Shown: positions 13,802 to 20,074 of the stretch, piece after piece
Numbering within the stretch: position 1 is the stretch's first letter
How the letters are laid out: each line of letters opens with the position of its first letter
Assembly (NCBI GenBank): GCA_050291585.1
Contig: JBNKKA010000075.1
Coordinates: 1 to 20,074, forward strand
DNA from: JASJCL01 sp050291585
GTDB taxonomy: Bacteria; Desulfobacterota; Desulfobacteria; Desulfobacterales; Desulfosarcinaceae
Reading direction: 5' to 3'
DNA length: 20,074 nucleotides
The notes under the pieces: generated by a model
Seen by the model: the letters and a program-made list of their open reading frames with translations, nothing else
Databases searched by the model: none
What the model was told of the DNA's origin: nothing
Translations under genes and position numbers: made by a program

Positions 13802-14529
13802 CGCTCCGTGCCCACGCCGCCATCTTCGGCAATCTTGCCGTCCACCAGCCGCAGAACGGCGGGTGCCTTGGCGATAAGGGTCGGGTCGTGGGTGGCAACA
13901 ATGACGGTGACCCCCAGATCACTCTGGAGGCGCTGGAGAAGCTCGAACAATGCCTGGCCGGCTTTGGTATCCAGGTTGGCGGTGGGTTCGTCGGCCAGAA
14001 CCAGCCCTGGGCGGTGGATGAGGGCCCTGGCGACAGCCACGCGCTGCTGCTCTCCCCCGGAGAGGTCGGCGGGGAAGGCGCTGGCGCGGTCCGCCAGACC
14101 TACCAGATCCAGTTGGTGGTGAATCAACGCCTCATCCCCCTGGCCACGTGTCAGCAACAGGGGCAGCTCCACGTTTTCATACACGTTGAGGTGGCGCAGG
14201 AGGTTGTTGCCCTGGAAAACGAAGCCAATCTGGTGCCTGCGGAACTCGGCCAATTGGGGCTCAGTCATGCGGTGCAGGGGGTTCGATTGCACCCAGATTT
14301 CGCCACCTGTGGGCCGTTCGATGCCGCCGACGAGCTGAAGCAGGGTGGTCTTGCCCGATCCGCTGCTGCCGGCCACCACCCAGAATTGCGCTTGCCCTGA
14401 ATTCCAGGTCAATTGTTCTATGGCCTGAATTTGCGGACGCCCCCCACCAGCAGTTGGGCGGCGGTTGCCACCGAAGGTGCGCGTGACCTTGTGCAGCTGG
14501 ATGGTGGCTTCCGAGGGGCACTCCGCCAT
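13798..14529 (-). CDS. LolD/MacB-type ABC transporter ATPase
   Basis: This cytoplasmic ATPase belongs to the LolD/MacB group. It has Walker A GSSGSGKTT, the Q-loop IGFVFQGNNLLRHLNVYENV, the signature LSGGEQQRVAVARAL, Walker B LVLADEPTANLD, and the switch His in VIVATHD. An unusual glycine- and proline-rich insert (PTAGGGRPQI) lies between the first strand and the Walker A. AGGAAGG is nine bases before ATG 14529, which I choose; ATG 14538 would abut that site. It follows the permease gene by about 14 bp and overlaps the PAP2 start (ATGA). With the permease it would form a mechanotransmission-type transporter that extracts lipids or peptides from the inner membrane. Confidence 0.9.
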   Translation of the reverse strand: MAECPSEATIQLHKVTRTFGGNRRPTAGGGRPQIQAIEQLTWNSGQAQFWVVAGSSGSGKTTLLQLVGGIERPTGGEIWVQSNPLHRMTEPQLAEFRRHQIGFVFQGNNLLRHLNVYENVELPLLLTRGQGDEALIHHQLDLVGLADRASAFPADLSGGEQQRVAVARALIHRPGLVLADEPTANLDTKAGQALFELLQRLQSDLGVTVIVATHDPTLIAKAPAVLRLVDGKIAEDGGVGTER

Positions 14530-14543
14530 GGGCAACATCCTTC

Positions 14544-15734
14544 CTAATCTGTGCGCAGCAGGTCGGCGGTGCTCCGCCGACGACAGATGCGGGTGGGCAG
14601 GTAGGCGGCCAGAAGGCTGATCACCAAGGCGACCGCCGCCGGCAAGATGAGGCCTTGGGCGGTAGTACGCGCATGAATTACTCCGGTCACCAGGAAATAA
14701 CGGTTGTGGGAGGTCCAGTGGGTCAGGTCGATGCCCGTCAGCCCCAGCAGCTCGGTGAGCAGCCAGCCGGTGGTGAGTCCCAGGACGGTGGCGGCCAGGC
14801 AGATGACGAAACTCTCCAGAAAGATCAGTTTTTCCAGCTCGCCGGGGCGCAGCCCCATGGCCTTGAGAATCCCGAACTCCCGGTAGCGCTCAACGATGGT
14901 CAGGACAAAGGTGTTGCTGATGCCGAAGCCCACCAGGCCGTAGACCAGGACGAGGACGATGGCCATGGAGACGGCGTTCATCTCGATGAGCTGGACCAGG
15001 TCGGGCATGAGGGTCTGCCAGGTGTTGAGGCGCGCATCGGCGGGTAAAATGGGCTTCAGACCGTCTGCTACCGGTTCAAGGGGCGTCTCGCTGGTAAAGA
15101 AGAGGGCGAATTCGGTAACCGCGTCGCCCGCGGTCTGGTCCATGCGCCCCTGGGGCAGATAGACCACATTACGATCGAAACTGGCGATCCCCGTTGCATA
15201 GGTGCCGCAGATGCGCAGATGGCCCAGGGATTGGCCGCTGGTGCTCCAAAGAGTGAGATCGCTGCCCGGTGCGGCACCCAGGGTGTCGGCCAGGTCGGCC
15301 CCCACGAGGATCTCCCTTTTGCCAGCCGCCAGGTAGCGGCCCTGTCCCACCCGCCCGGCGATGGCGGTGGTGGTGCCCTCTAAGGCCGGCTCCACGGCAT
15401 AGACCGTTGCGGGGGCAGCGCCGGTGGGGCCCTTGAGGAGTACGCTGAAGCGCCGGCGCTGGAGGAGGGTCTCGGGGCGAGCCTCGGCGGTCAGGGCCTC
15501 TGACAGACCGGCCGTGTCACTCCCGGCGGGCACTTCGATAAAGATCTGGCCGCTGTGCAGACGCACCGAGTTGGTCACCATGGCATCGTTGATGCCCACG
15601 GTGATGCCCACCAGCACCACTAGGATGGCCGTACCCACCAGGATAAAGCCGCCCGTAGCCAGGCTCTTGCGCCGGTGCCGGCGCACCTGCCGCAGGGCTA
15701 AACGCAGATAGATGGCGGGGCTTAAAGAGGTCAT
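14544..15734 (-). CDS. FtsX/LolC-E/MacB-type ABC permease
   Basis: The 396-residue protein has the topology of this family. An amphipathic N-terminus (LALRQVRRHRRKSLATGG) leads into one membrane helix (about 27-48), a large periplasmic domain follows to about residue 245, then three helices. The FtsX-family motif between the helices is conserved: NTFVLTIVERYREFGILKAMGLRPGELEKLIFLES. The last residues RRRSTADLLRTD match the common cytoplasmic end (..P...LR). Its ATG overlaps the TGA of the isoprenoid synthase gene (ATGA) and its ATPase follows. Family members move lipoproteins, act on peptidoglycan hydrolases or export substrates; the pairing with a prenyl synthase and PAP2 phosphatase suggests a lipid substrate, as inference. 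Confidence 0.88.
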   Translation of the reverse strand: MTSLSPAIYLRLALRQVRRHRRKSLATGGFILVGTAILVVLVGITVGINDAMVTNSVRLHSGQIFIEVPAGSDTAGLSEALTAEARPETLLQRRRFSVLLKGPTGAAPATVYAVEPALEGTTTAIAGRVGQGRYLAAGKREILVGADLADTLGAAPGSDLTLWSTSGQSLGHLRICGTYATGIASFDRNVVYLPQGRMDQTAGDAVTEFALFFTSETPLEPVADGLKPILPADARLNTWQTLMPDLVQLIEMNAVSMAIVLVLVYGLVGFGISNTFVLTIVERYREFGILKAMGLRPGELEKLIFLESFVICLAATVLGLTTGWLLTELLGLTGIDLTHWTSHNRYFLVTGVIHARTTAQGLILPAAVALVISLLAAYLPTRICRRRSTADLLRTD

Positions 15735-16765
15735 TTTCGCGGTCGGATGTGTAAGAGCGCGTTGGGGTGTCCGTAGAGGGCGGTGAGGATACCCATGAAG
15801 AGGCGTCGTTTGGTCTTGCCCAGGGGCAGGCCGCCGTCGGCCAGGCGCGCCAGGGCATTGTCGAGCTGATCGATGGCGCCTTGCAGGGTGACCTTGGCTG
15901 CCTTGGGAAAGCGCCCATAGAGGCTGCTCTCTTCCGCAAGATCTTCCTCTTGGGCACGGGCGGTCAGGGTTGCCAGGCGCTCCTTTTCGGCGGCCGCCTC
16001 CCCATGGCGGATGACGGCTGCCAGATAGTTGTACTTACCGGCCGAGAGGTCGGCGCCCAGGTCGCTGAGGTCATCCAGAATCTGGCAGCCCACACCGAAG
16101 CCCTCCAGGCCCTCCAACAGGGCGGCCACCTGGGGATCATCAGCGCTGATATCGCCCAAAACCAGGGGTGCCTGTAAAGGGGCGGTGAACAACTGGCCCG
16201 TCTTGGGGCGGTGGATCTCACTGAGGATAAGCTCTGGGGTGAGATCCTGGCTGACACCGCCCTCCTCCATGGCCTCCTCGCGCCCGCTGGCCGAGATGGC
16301 CGTCAGGGAGATGGCCAGAAGCTTGTCGGCCTCCTGGTTCGAAAATACACCCTCGGCCACCGCTTTCTGGAGAAAGGCGAAGAAGACACGATCCGCCAAA
16401 AGCAGGCTGTGGACCGATTTGAAGACCTGGGCCTGGGGGGGCAGATCGGTGAGAAAGAGCTCTTTGAGCTCGTTGTCCAACAGGTTGTCGCAGGCGGTCA
16501 CCCAGGAACGATAGCAGTGGTTCAGGCGGGCGTAGAAGCGTCGTCTTGCTTCGGGCAGGTCGAGCAGGTTGAAGATGGCAATGAAGAGCACCGAGAAGTA
16601 GTTGTGGCGCAGGGAGAGCCAGCGTTTGGGAAGGGGTCGCAGTTGAATGCCGGACCCCTCCAGCAGGCGCTGGCCTTCGAGCCAGAAGCGCTTGACCACG
16701 GCCTGCTGCTCGCCGAGACTGCGGCGGAAGAGGTCGATGTCGAGTAGAAAATCAAATTCCGGCAT
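15731..16765 (-). CDS. Class I isoprenoid (polyprenyl) synthase-like enzyme, divergent
   Basis: The 344-residue, mostly helical protein has two metal-binding motifs of the trans-isoprenyl diphosphate synthase fold. The first is reduced to D93-NLL-D97-NE instead of DDxxD; the second is intact, QILDDLSDLGAD (D231, D232, D235). Between them lies HRPKTGQLFTAPLQ, matching the KTG/KTA region that binds the diphosphate. The N-terminal 90 residues are unlike standard FPP/GGPP synthases. It may make or modify a prenyl chain or act as a prenyltransferase or terpene cyclase; I cannot choose. No strong ribosome site precedes ATG 16765. Its stop overlaps the ABC permease start, so the enzyme and exporter are co-translated. 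Confidence 0.75.
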   Translation of the reverse strand: MPEFDFLLDIDLFRRSLGEQQAVVKRFWLEGQRLLEGSGIQLRPLPKRWLSLRHNYFSVLFIAIFNLLDLPEARRRFYARLNHCYRSWVTACDNLLDNELKELFLTDLPPQAQVFKSVHSLLLADRVFFAFLQKAVAEGVFSNQEADKLLAISLTAISASGREEAMEEGGVSQDLTPELILSEIHRPKTGQLFTAPLQAPLVLGDISADDPQVAALLEGLEGFGVGCQILDDLSDLGADLSAGKYNYLAAVIRHGEAAAEKERLATLTARAQEEDLAEESSLYGRFPKAAKVTLQGAIDQLDNALARLADGGLPLGKTKRRLFMGILTALYGHPNALLHIRPRK

Positions 16766-16832
16766 ACGCCCTGGCCTCGTGGTGCTGAACCGCTATCAAT
16801 TACCGGTTGCTCTCCTATCCTGAAGCCCGGCG

Positions 16833-17510
16833 CTACTCCCCTGCCACAGACTGGCCGCAGTGTTTGCAGATTTTGGCCCTTTTTTTAATGATCTCGGCGC
16901 AGAAGGGGCATTCGCGGGTGAAGTGGCGCTCGTGGATCTTTTTAATGGCCAGATCTACGGCTTCCTGGACCTTTTGATTGCCGAATTTGAGGTCGCGGAT
17001 GGGGTCGATGGCCTCCAGTTCACCGATGTCGCCGATCATCTCGGCCGCCTTGAGGCGTACCCGTGCCGGCTGGGTGGCGTCGGTGAGCAGGGTCAGCACC
17101 GTAATGCCGTCCCGGCTTGTGTAAGCGTCGGCCAGGATGGAGAAGCCTTTTTTGATGTTCTCCTTGAGGGCCTCCTCCTGGGCGAGGGCCTGGTCGTCGA
17201 TGATCTGACCCTTAGCGCCCATGGGGCTGAAGACCGGCATCACCTCAAAGCCCTCCTCGCCGGGGTAGTTGAAACATCGGTAGGAGGCATGTTGGGCATA
17301 GTTTTCCATGAGGTCATCCCAGCCTTGGGTATAGCAGGGGCATTCATCGTTGAAGCACAGGAAGAGGTAGGGGGCCCCCCACCCCAGGCCATCGGAGAAG
17401 TTCACCGGGGGGACCTCCCAGAGCTGCATCTCCTCGCCGCAGTGGGGGCAGGCCGGTCGCTTCATCTCGAGTACTTTTTCCAGGACTTCCTCTTTGGTTT
17501 CAAAAGTCAT
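16833..17510 (-). CDS. Zinc-ribbon/HEAT-like protein, function unknown
   Basis: This 225-residue cytoplasmic protein has three parts. The N-terminal part has CPHCGEEMQLW (C21, C24) and CFNDECPCY (C52, C57, C59), probably one metal site. The middle (about 120-190) is helical, with RVRLKAAEMIGDIGELEAIDPI resembling a HEAT/armadillo repeat. The C-terminus is a classical zinc ribbon, CPFCAEIIKKRAKICKHCG (C201, C204, C215, C218). Zinc-ribbon ends of this kind occur in many proteins of varied use, so no function is assigned. GGGAG lies about ten bases before the ATG. It is followed 67 bp later by the isoprenoid synthase gene on the same strand and may share its transcript. Confidence 0.7.
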   Translation of the reverse strand: MTFETKEEVLEKVLEMKRPACPHCGEEMQLWEVPPVNFSDGLGWGAPYLFLCFNDECPCYTQGWDDLMENYAQHASYRCFNYPGEEGFEVMPVFSPMGAKGQIIDDQALAQEEALKENIKKGFSILADAYTSRDGITVLTLLTDATQPARVRLKAAEMIGDIGELEAIDPIRDLKFGNQKVQEAVDLAIKKIHERHFTRECPFCAEIIKKRAKICKHCGQSVAGE

Positions 17511-17629
17511 TATCGTGGTTCTCCCTTATTTGGGTCGTTGTTTCACAGTGAGTGGAAGGTCAAACGCCAAACATAATAAACGATATGTGCAACCTGTCGT
17601 TTTTAGGCCGAGTACGTGGCCTTTCGAGT

Positions 17630-18364
17630 TCAGAAGGCCAGGCGAATCGGGTAGCTGGCACCACTGTTCGGGTTCACCAGCTTGAGACGCAACAGGCTGG
17701 CCGACTGGGCCTCGCCCGGAAAAAAGAGGATCCCGTGGGCCAGGGTCTCGGGCTGGATCGACTTATTTTCCAGAGACTTTTGCCTGAGGTCGGTGATGAT
17801 CTTGCGGCGGGCGTCACCGGATCCGAAACCTTCCGCCCCGCCGATGGTGGCCCCAGCCGCGGCGCCAACGGCTGCGCCTTTGCCCAGGGCCTCGCCCACA
17901 TCTCCACCGGTGACGATGCCGATGGCGGCTCCAATGATGGTGCCGGCCGCCGCCCCCAGAAAGCCCTTGTAGGCGCCCTCTTTGGCTATCGCCTTGGTCT
18001 GAGCGTATTTGGTGGCCCGTTCATGGGCCATATCCTGGGTGAGGAGGGGCCACAGGTTGCCCTCCTGGTCTTCCAGAAAAGTCTGGCTGGCGTCAATCTC
18101 CAACTCGCCCTTGCCCTGGTTGTCGAAGACCAATTGGACGGGCAGCATGCCGGCCCCGCGTATATTAAAGCCAAAGGCTTTTTTGGCCTCGTCCTCGGCC
18201 ACGAAGGCCTGGCCGCCGATCACCGTCTCGGCCACCGTAACCGTATTCTTATAGGCCGTGGGAGCCTTGAAAGGCAGGGGTTGGGCCTTGTAACTGGTTC
18301 CGCAGCCGACCAGCAGCAGTGCCACGAAGGCCGGCCAGGTCCATTGACGCATGGTCCCTATCAT
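17630..18364 (-). CDS. Glycine-zipper lipoprotein, function unknown
   Basis: The 244-residue protein starts with a lipoprotein signal: MIGTMRQWTWPAFVALLLVG followed by C21, a fair lipobox (LVGC). Residues about 137-182 form a glycine-zipper membrane segment with repeated small residues (GAAAGTIIGAAIG, GKGAAVGAAAGATIGGAEG) as in Rcs/OmpA-associated and SlyB-like envelope proteins. The flanking parts are soluble. ATG 18364 is set by AAGGAGG (18370-18376) five bases upstream; longer in-frame starts lie before this site. A promoter at 18414-18442 lies directly upstream. It leads the leftward gene run of envelope-related genes. The 119 bp between this gene and the zinc-ribbon gene hold only a weak hairpin (AGGCC/GGCCT) without a T-run. 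Confidence 0.75.
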   Translation of the reverse strand: MIGTMRQWTWPAFVALLLVGCGTSYKAQPLPFKAPTAYKNTVTVAETVIGGQAFVAEDEAKKAFGFNIRGAGMLPVQLVFDNQGKGELEIDASQTFLEDQEGNLWPLLTQDMAHERATKYAQTKAIAKEGAYKGFLGAAAGTIIGAAIGIVTGGDVGEALGKGAAVGAAAGATIGGAEGFGSGDARRKIITDLRQKSLENKSIQPETLAHGILFFPGEAQSASLLRLKLVNPNSGASYPIRLAF

Positions 18365-18413
18365 CACATCCTCCTTAAGATGGTGTGCCGCGTCAGGCGG
18401 CCAATCGGGCATC

Positions 18414-18442
18414 AATATAAGTATCTGAGATGCAAACCGCAA
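18414..18442 (-). promoter_or_regulatory. Sigma70-type promoter of the glycine-zipper lipoprotein gene
   Basis: On the minus strand, TTGCGG (18437-18442) is followed by a 17-base spacer and TATATT (18414-18419). The expected start, near 18407, gives a leader of about 42 bases that ends in the strong AAGGAGG site. Confidence 0.5.
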
Positions 18443-18485
18443 CGATTAAGCGTCGTCTGGAGTGGTTTTTTGATGGATATCGGGG

Positions 18486-18515
18486 TTGGCAAGGCCCGGG
18501 AGGATTAGGTATGCT
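18486..18515 (+). promoter_or_regulatory. Possible promoter of the small unknown gene at 18570
   Basis: TTGGCA (18486-18491), an 18-base spacer and TATGCT (18510-18515) each match four of six consensus bases. The site lies about 50 bp before the ATG at 18570 in a divergent intergenic region, which supports it, but the boxes are weak. Confidence 0.35.
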
Positions 18516-18569
18516 AGTGCCTCCCATACTGCAACCGACCTCAACTTCAAGCCGTGATAGGAGGGCTCG

Positions 18570-18959
18570 ATGAATCAAGGTGATGAGCTGGTGTATGCGG
18601 ACCTGACCCCCGATCAGATGGCGGTGATCGCCGCCGCGGAAAAAAAACTGCCCGCCGACGTGCGCCTGGTGGCCGTCAAACGTGCCAGCGAGATGTATGT
18701 GCTGGAGGCCAAGCTGGCGCCCAACGAGTGGCTGCGCGTGGATCAGGTCTATCCTGAGATCGAAGATCTCAAGAGCTTCTATTCCGACGGGGAGGTCTGC
18801 AAGGCGGCCAAGGCGGCTCTCAAGGGGTTTCTCATCAGCAACAAGCTCAAACCCCAACTCAAAAAACGCCCCATTCGCATCCGCCTCATCCGGGCCATGG
18901 ATGAGGCCTCATCACGGGCCATGGATGAGGCGTCACTACGCACCACAGACGGAGAATGA
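18570..18959 (+). CDS. Small protein of unknown function with duplicated C-terminal octapeptide
   Basis: The 129-residue protein has no signal peptide or membrane segment. The first 105 residues form a mixed alpha/beta pattern (DLTPDQMAVIAAAEKKLP, VRLVAVKRASEMYVLEAKL, WLRVDQVYPEIEDLKSFY) ending in a lysine/arginine-rich stretch. I recognise no family. The C-terminus holds two tandem copies of RAMDEAS(S/L) from a 24-bp repeat. AGGAGGG lies about five bases before the ATG. Its stop is followed at once by the dihydrouridine-synthase gene, whose start and ribosome site overlap the end of this gene, so the two are probably co-transcribed. Confidence 0.75.
   Translation: MNQGDELVYADLTPDQMAVIAAAEKKLPADVRLVAVKRASEMYVLEAKLAPNEWLRVDQVYPEIEDLKSFYSDGEVCKAAKAALKGFLISNKLKPQLKKRPIRIRLIRAMDEASSRAMDEASLRTTDGE
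18891..18938 (+). repeat. In-frame 24-bp tandem duplication at a gene end
   Basis: Two direct copies of a 24-base unit, 18891-18914 and 18915-18938, begin CGGGCCATGGATGAGGC and differ at three or so positions near their ends. They encode RAMDEASS and RAMDEASL just before the stop of the small unknown gene. Confidence 0.9.
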
Positions 18960-18963
18960 TCTT

Positions 18964-19998
18964 TTGGCAGACGATGTGATAAAAGCGCTCAGCCGGCGCC
19001 TGCGCCGTCCTCTGGCGATCCGTGGTCGTAGCCTGAGCAACCGTCTGGCCCTGGCCCCCATGGCCCAGCTCGGCCATGTGGCTTACCGCGAGCTGTTGGC
19101 CGAGTTCGGTGGCTGCGGCCTGATGTTCACCGAGATGTGCAGCGCCCAGCGGGTGCCCATCGAGAACCGCCAGACGTCGACCTACTACCGATGGCGCGAA
19201 GCGGAGCGCCGCCAGCTGGTGATGCAGATTTTCGGCGCGGAGCCGGAAGCCATGGCCACCGCCGCCGAGCGTATCGAAGCCGAGGGGCTATTCGGCGTGG
19301 ACCTCAACTTCGGCTGTTCGGTGGCCGCCATCTGCAAGCGCGACTGCGGGGCCGCCCTCCTTTTGCAACCCGACCGGGCCGAGGCCATCGTTCGAGCCGT
19401 CCGCAAGGCCGTCGATCTACCCCTTTTCGTAAAGTTCCGCACCGGCTGGCGCGATGATCCCAGCGTCCCCGTAGACATGGCGCGCCGCTTTGCCGACGCC
19501 GGGGCCGACGCCCTCACTTTCCACCCCCGGGTGGCCCCGGATCGCCGCAACCGGCCGGCCAAGTGGGATTATATCCGCCGGGTCAAAGCCGCCGTTTCGA
19601 TCCCCGTCTTCGGCAACGGCGACGTCTTTTCCGCCGCTGACTGCCTGCGGTTGCTGGAGAGCACCGGCTGCGACGGTGTGGCCGTGGGACGCATGGCCAT
19701 TGCCCAGCCCTGGCTGTTTGCTCATTGGGTTTTGGAGCAGGCCCCGGCAGAGAGGGTATACGCCGAAACCCCCGTGGCCCTGGCACACCTCATCAGTCAA
19801 TATTTCGAGCCGGCCAAGGCCCTGCGGCGCTACAAGAAATTCCTCAGCTATTACATCGCCAACTTCCGCTTCGGGCACACCCTCTACAGTAAGACCGCCA
19901 ACGTCAGGTCCATGGAGGATGCCCTCGACGCCGTACGGCGCTTTTTTAATGGGTCTCCCGAACGCCTCCGTCAGCCAAGCGTGTTTCGCTTTTCATGA
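18964..19998 (+). CDS. tRNA-dihydrouridine-synthase-family flavoprotein, atypical motif
   Basis: This FMN-dependent TIM-barrel family reduces uridine to dihydrouridine in tRNA. The 344-residue protein has LALAPMAQLGHVAYRELL near the N-terminus, the FMN-binding FTEMCSA, DLNFGCSV (catalytic-type C118), VKFRTGWRD, GADALTFHPR, VFGNGDVFSAADCLRLLESTGCDGVAVGR and a helical C-terminal domain. The usual N-x-G-C-P is here N-F-G-C-S, and more cysteines follow in KRDCGAAL (C124, C128), so it is not a standard DusA, DusB or DusC. No ATG is in a fitting place. TTG 18964, nine bases after GGAG (18951-18954), is the best start; GTG 18976 is an alternative. Most similar family proteins modify tRNA D-loop positions, but the target here is unknown. 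Confidence 0.8.
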   Translation: MADDVIKALSRRLRRPLAIRGRSLSNRLALAPMAQLGHVAYRELLAEFGGCGLMFTEMCSAQRVPIENRQTSTYYRWREAERRQLVMQIFGAEPEAMATAAERIEAEGLFGVDLNFGCSVAAICKRDCGAALLLQPDRAEAIVRAVRKAVDLPLFVKFRTGWRDDPSVPVDMARRFADAGADALTFHPRVAPDRRNRPAKWDYIRRVKAAVSIPVFGNGDVFSAADCLRLLESTGCDGVAVGRMAIAQPWLFAHWVLEQAPAERVYAETPVALAHLISQYFEPAKALRRYKKFLSYYIANFRFGHTLYSKTANVRSMEDALDAVRRFFNGSPERLRQPSVFRFS

Positions 19999-20035
19999 TC
20001 TTGATTGATGGAAACCCTTTACTATGAGGCTTACA

Positions 20036-20074
20036 ATGGAATTTGAGGTCAAACAAAATTGTGATGGGGTGGAC
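20036..20074 (+). CDS. 5' end of a further gene, cut by the window
   Basis: An ATG at 20036, six bases after GAGG (20026-20029), opens a frame without stop to the window end: MEFEVKQNCDGVD. Thirteen residues are too few to identify it; the start resembles some STAS-domain proteins but this is only a guess. The 37 bp after the previous gene hold no terminator. Confidence 0.45.
   Translation, partial: MEFEVKQNCDGVD

Noticed and set aside
17590..17640. AGGCC/GGCCT hairpin as terminator of the lipoprotein gene
   Set aside because: The five-pair stem is short and is not followed by T residues in the direction of transcription.
17552..18508. Long rightward open frame of 318 codons
   Set aside because: It is antisense to the glycine-zipper lipoprotein, which has a lipobox, a strong ribosome site and a promoter. 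The rightward translation resembles no family.

Overview
The window looks like chromosomal DNA of a GC-rich anaerobic bacterium, most likely a Desulfobacterota (deltaproteobacterial, sulfate-reducer or syntroph type). This rests on gene content: a HydB/HndC-type flavin and Fe-S diaphorase with FdhD, single-domain cNMP-binding proteins, and a conserved L21-L27-Obg-NadD-RsfS core. No rRNA or tRNA gene, insertion sequence, phage gene or CRISPR array was seen. The species cannot be named from the sequence alone.

Left part (1-5496). The 3' end of an EamA-type transporter runs rightward into a strong, probably bidirectional terminator (about 320-372). Facing it is a leftward unit from a good sigma70-type promoter (4577-4606): two small cNMP-binding-domain proteins, then NuoE/HydC-like, NuoF/HydB-like and NuoG-N/HoxU-like subunits. 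Together the last three make a full NADH-side electron-transfer module, but no catalytic partner gene is present. fdhD, needed to activate Mo/W formate dehydrogenases, lies just upstream on the same strand and hints at a formate connection.

Middle part (5638-11948). A rightward run holds rplU, rpmA, obgE, nadD, rsfS, gpmI, larE and a small HsdR-N-like protein. Two gene-free spacers (after rplU and after rsfS) carry arrays of tiny perfect hairpins with three-base loops that look like one repeat family. gpmI carries a four-copy, in-frame 18-bp minisatellite.

Right part (11942-18364). A leftward set of tightly packed genes encodes a glycine-zipper lipoprotein, a zinc-ribbon protein, a divergent class I isoprenoid synthase, a FtsX/LolE-like ABC permease with its LolD-like ATPase, a PAP2 phosphatase, a small outer-membrane beta-barrel-like protein, and GmhA sedoheptulose-7-phosphate isomerase. 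The synthase, permease, ATPase and PAP2 genes are joined by three successive ATGA overlaps. This is the best candidate in the window for an undescribed pathway: making, dephosphorylating and moving an isoprenoid-based envelope lipid. From 18570 rightward lie a small unknown protein with a duplicated C-terminal octapeptide, an atypical dihydrouridine-synthase-family protein, and the first codons of another gene.
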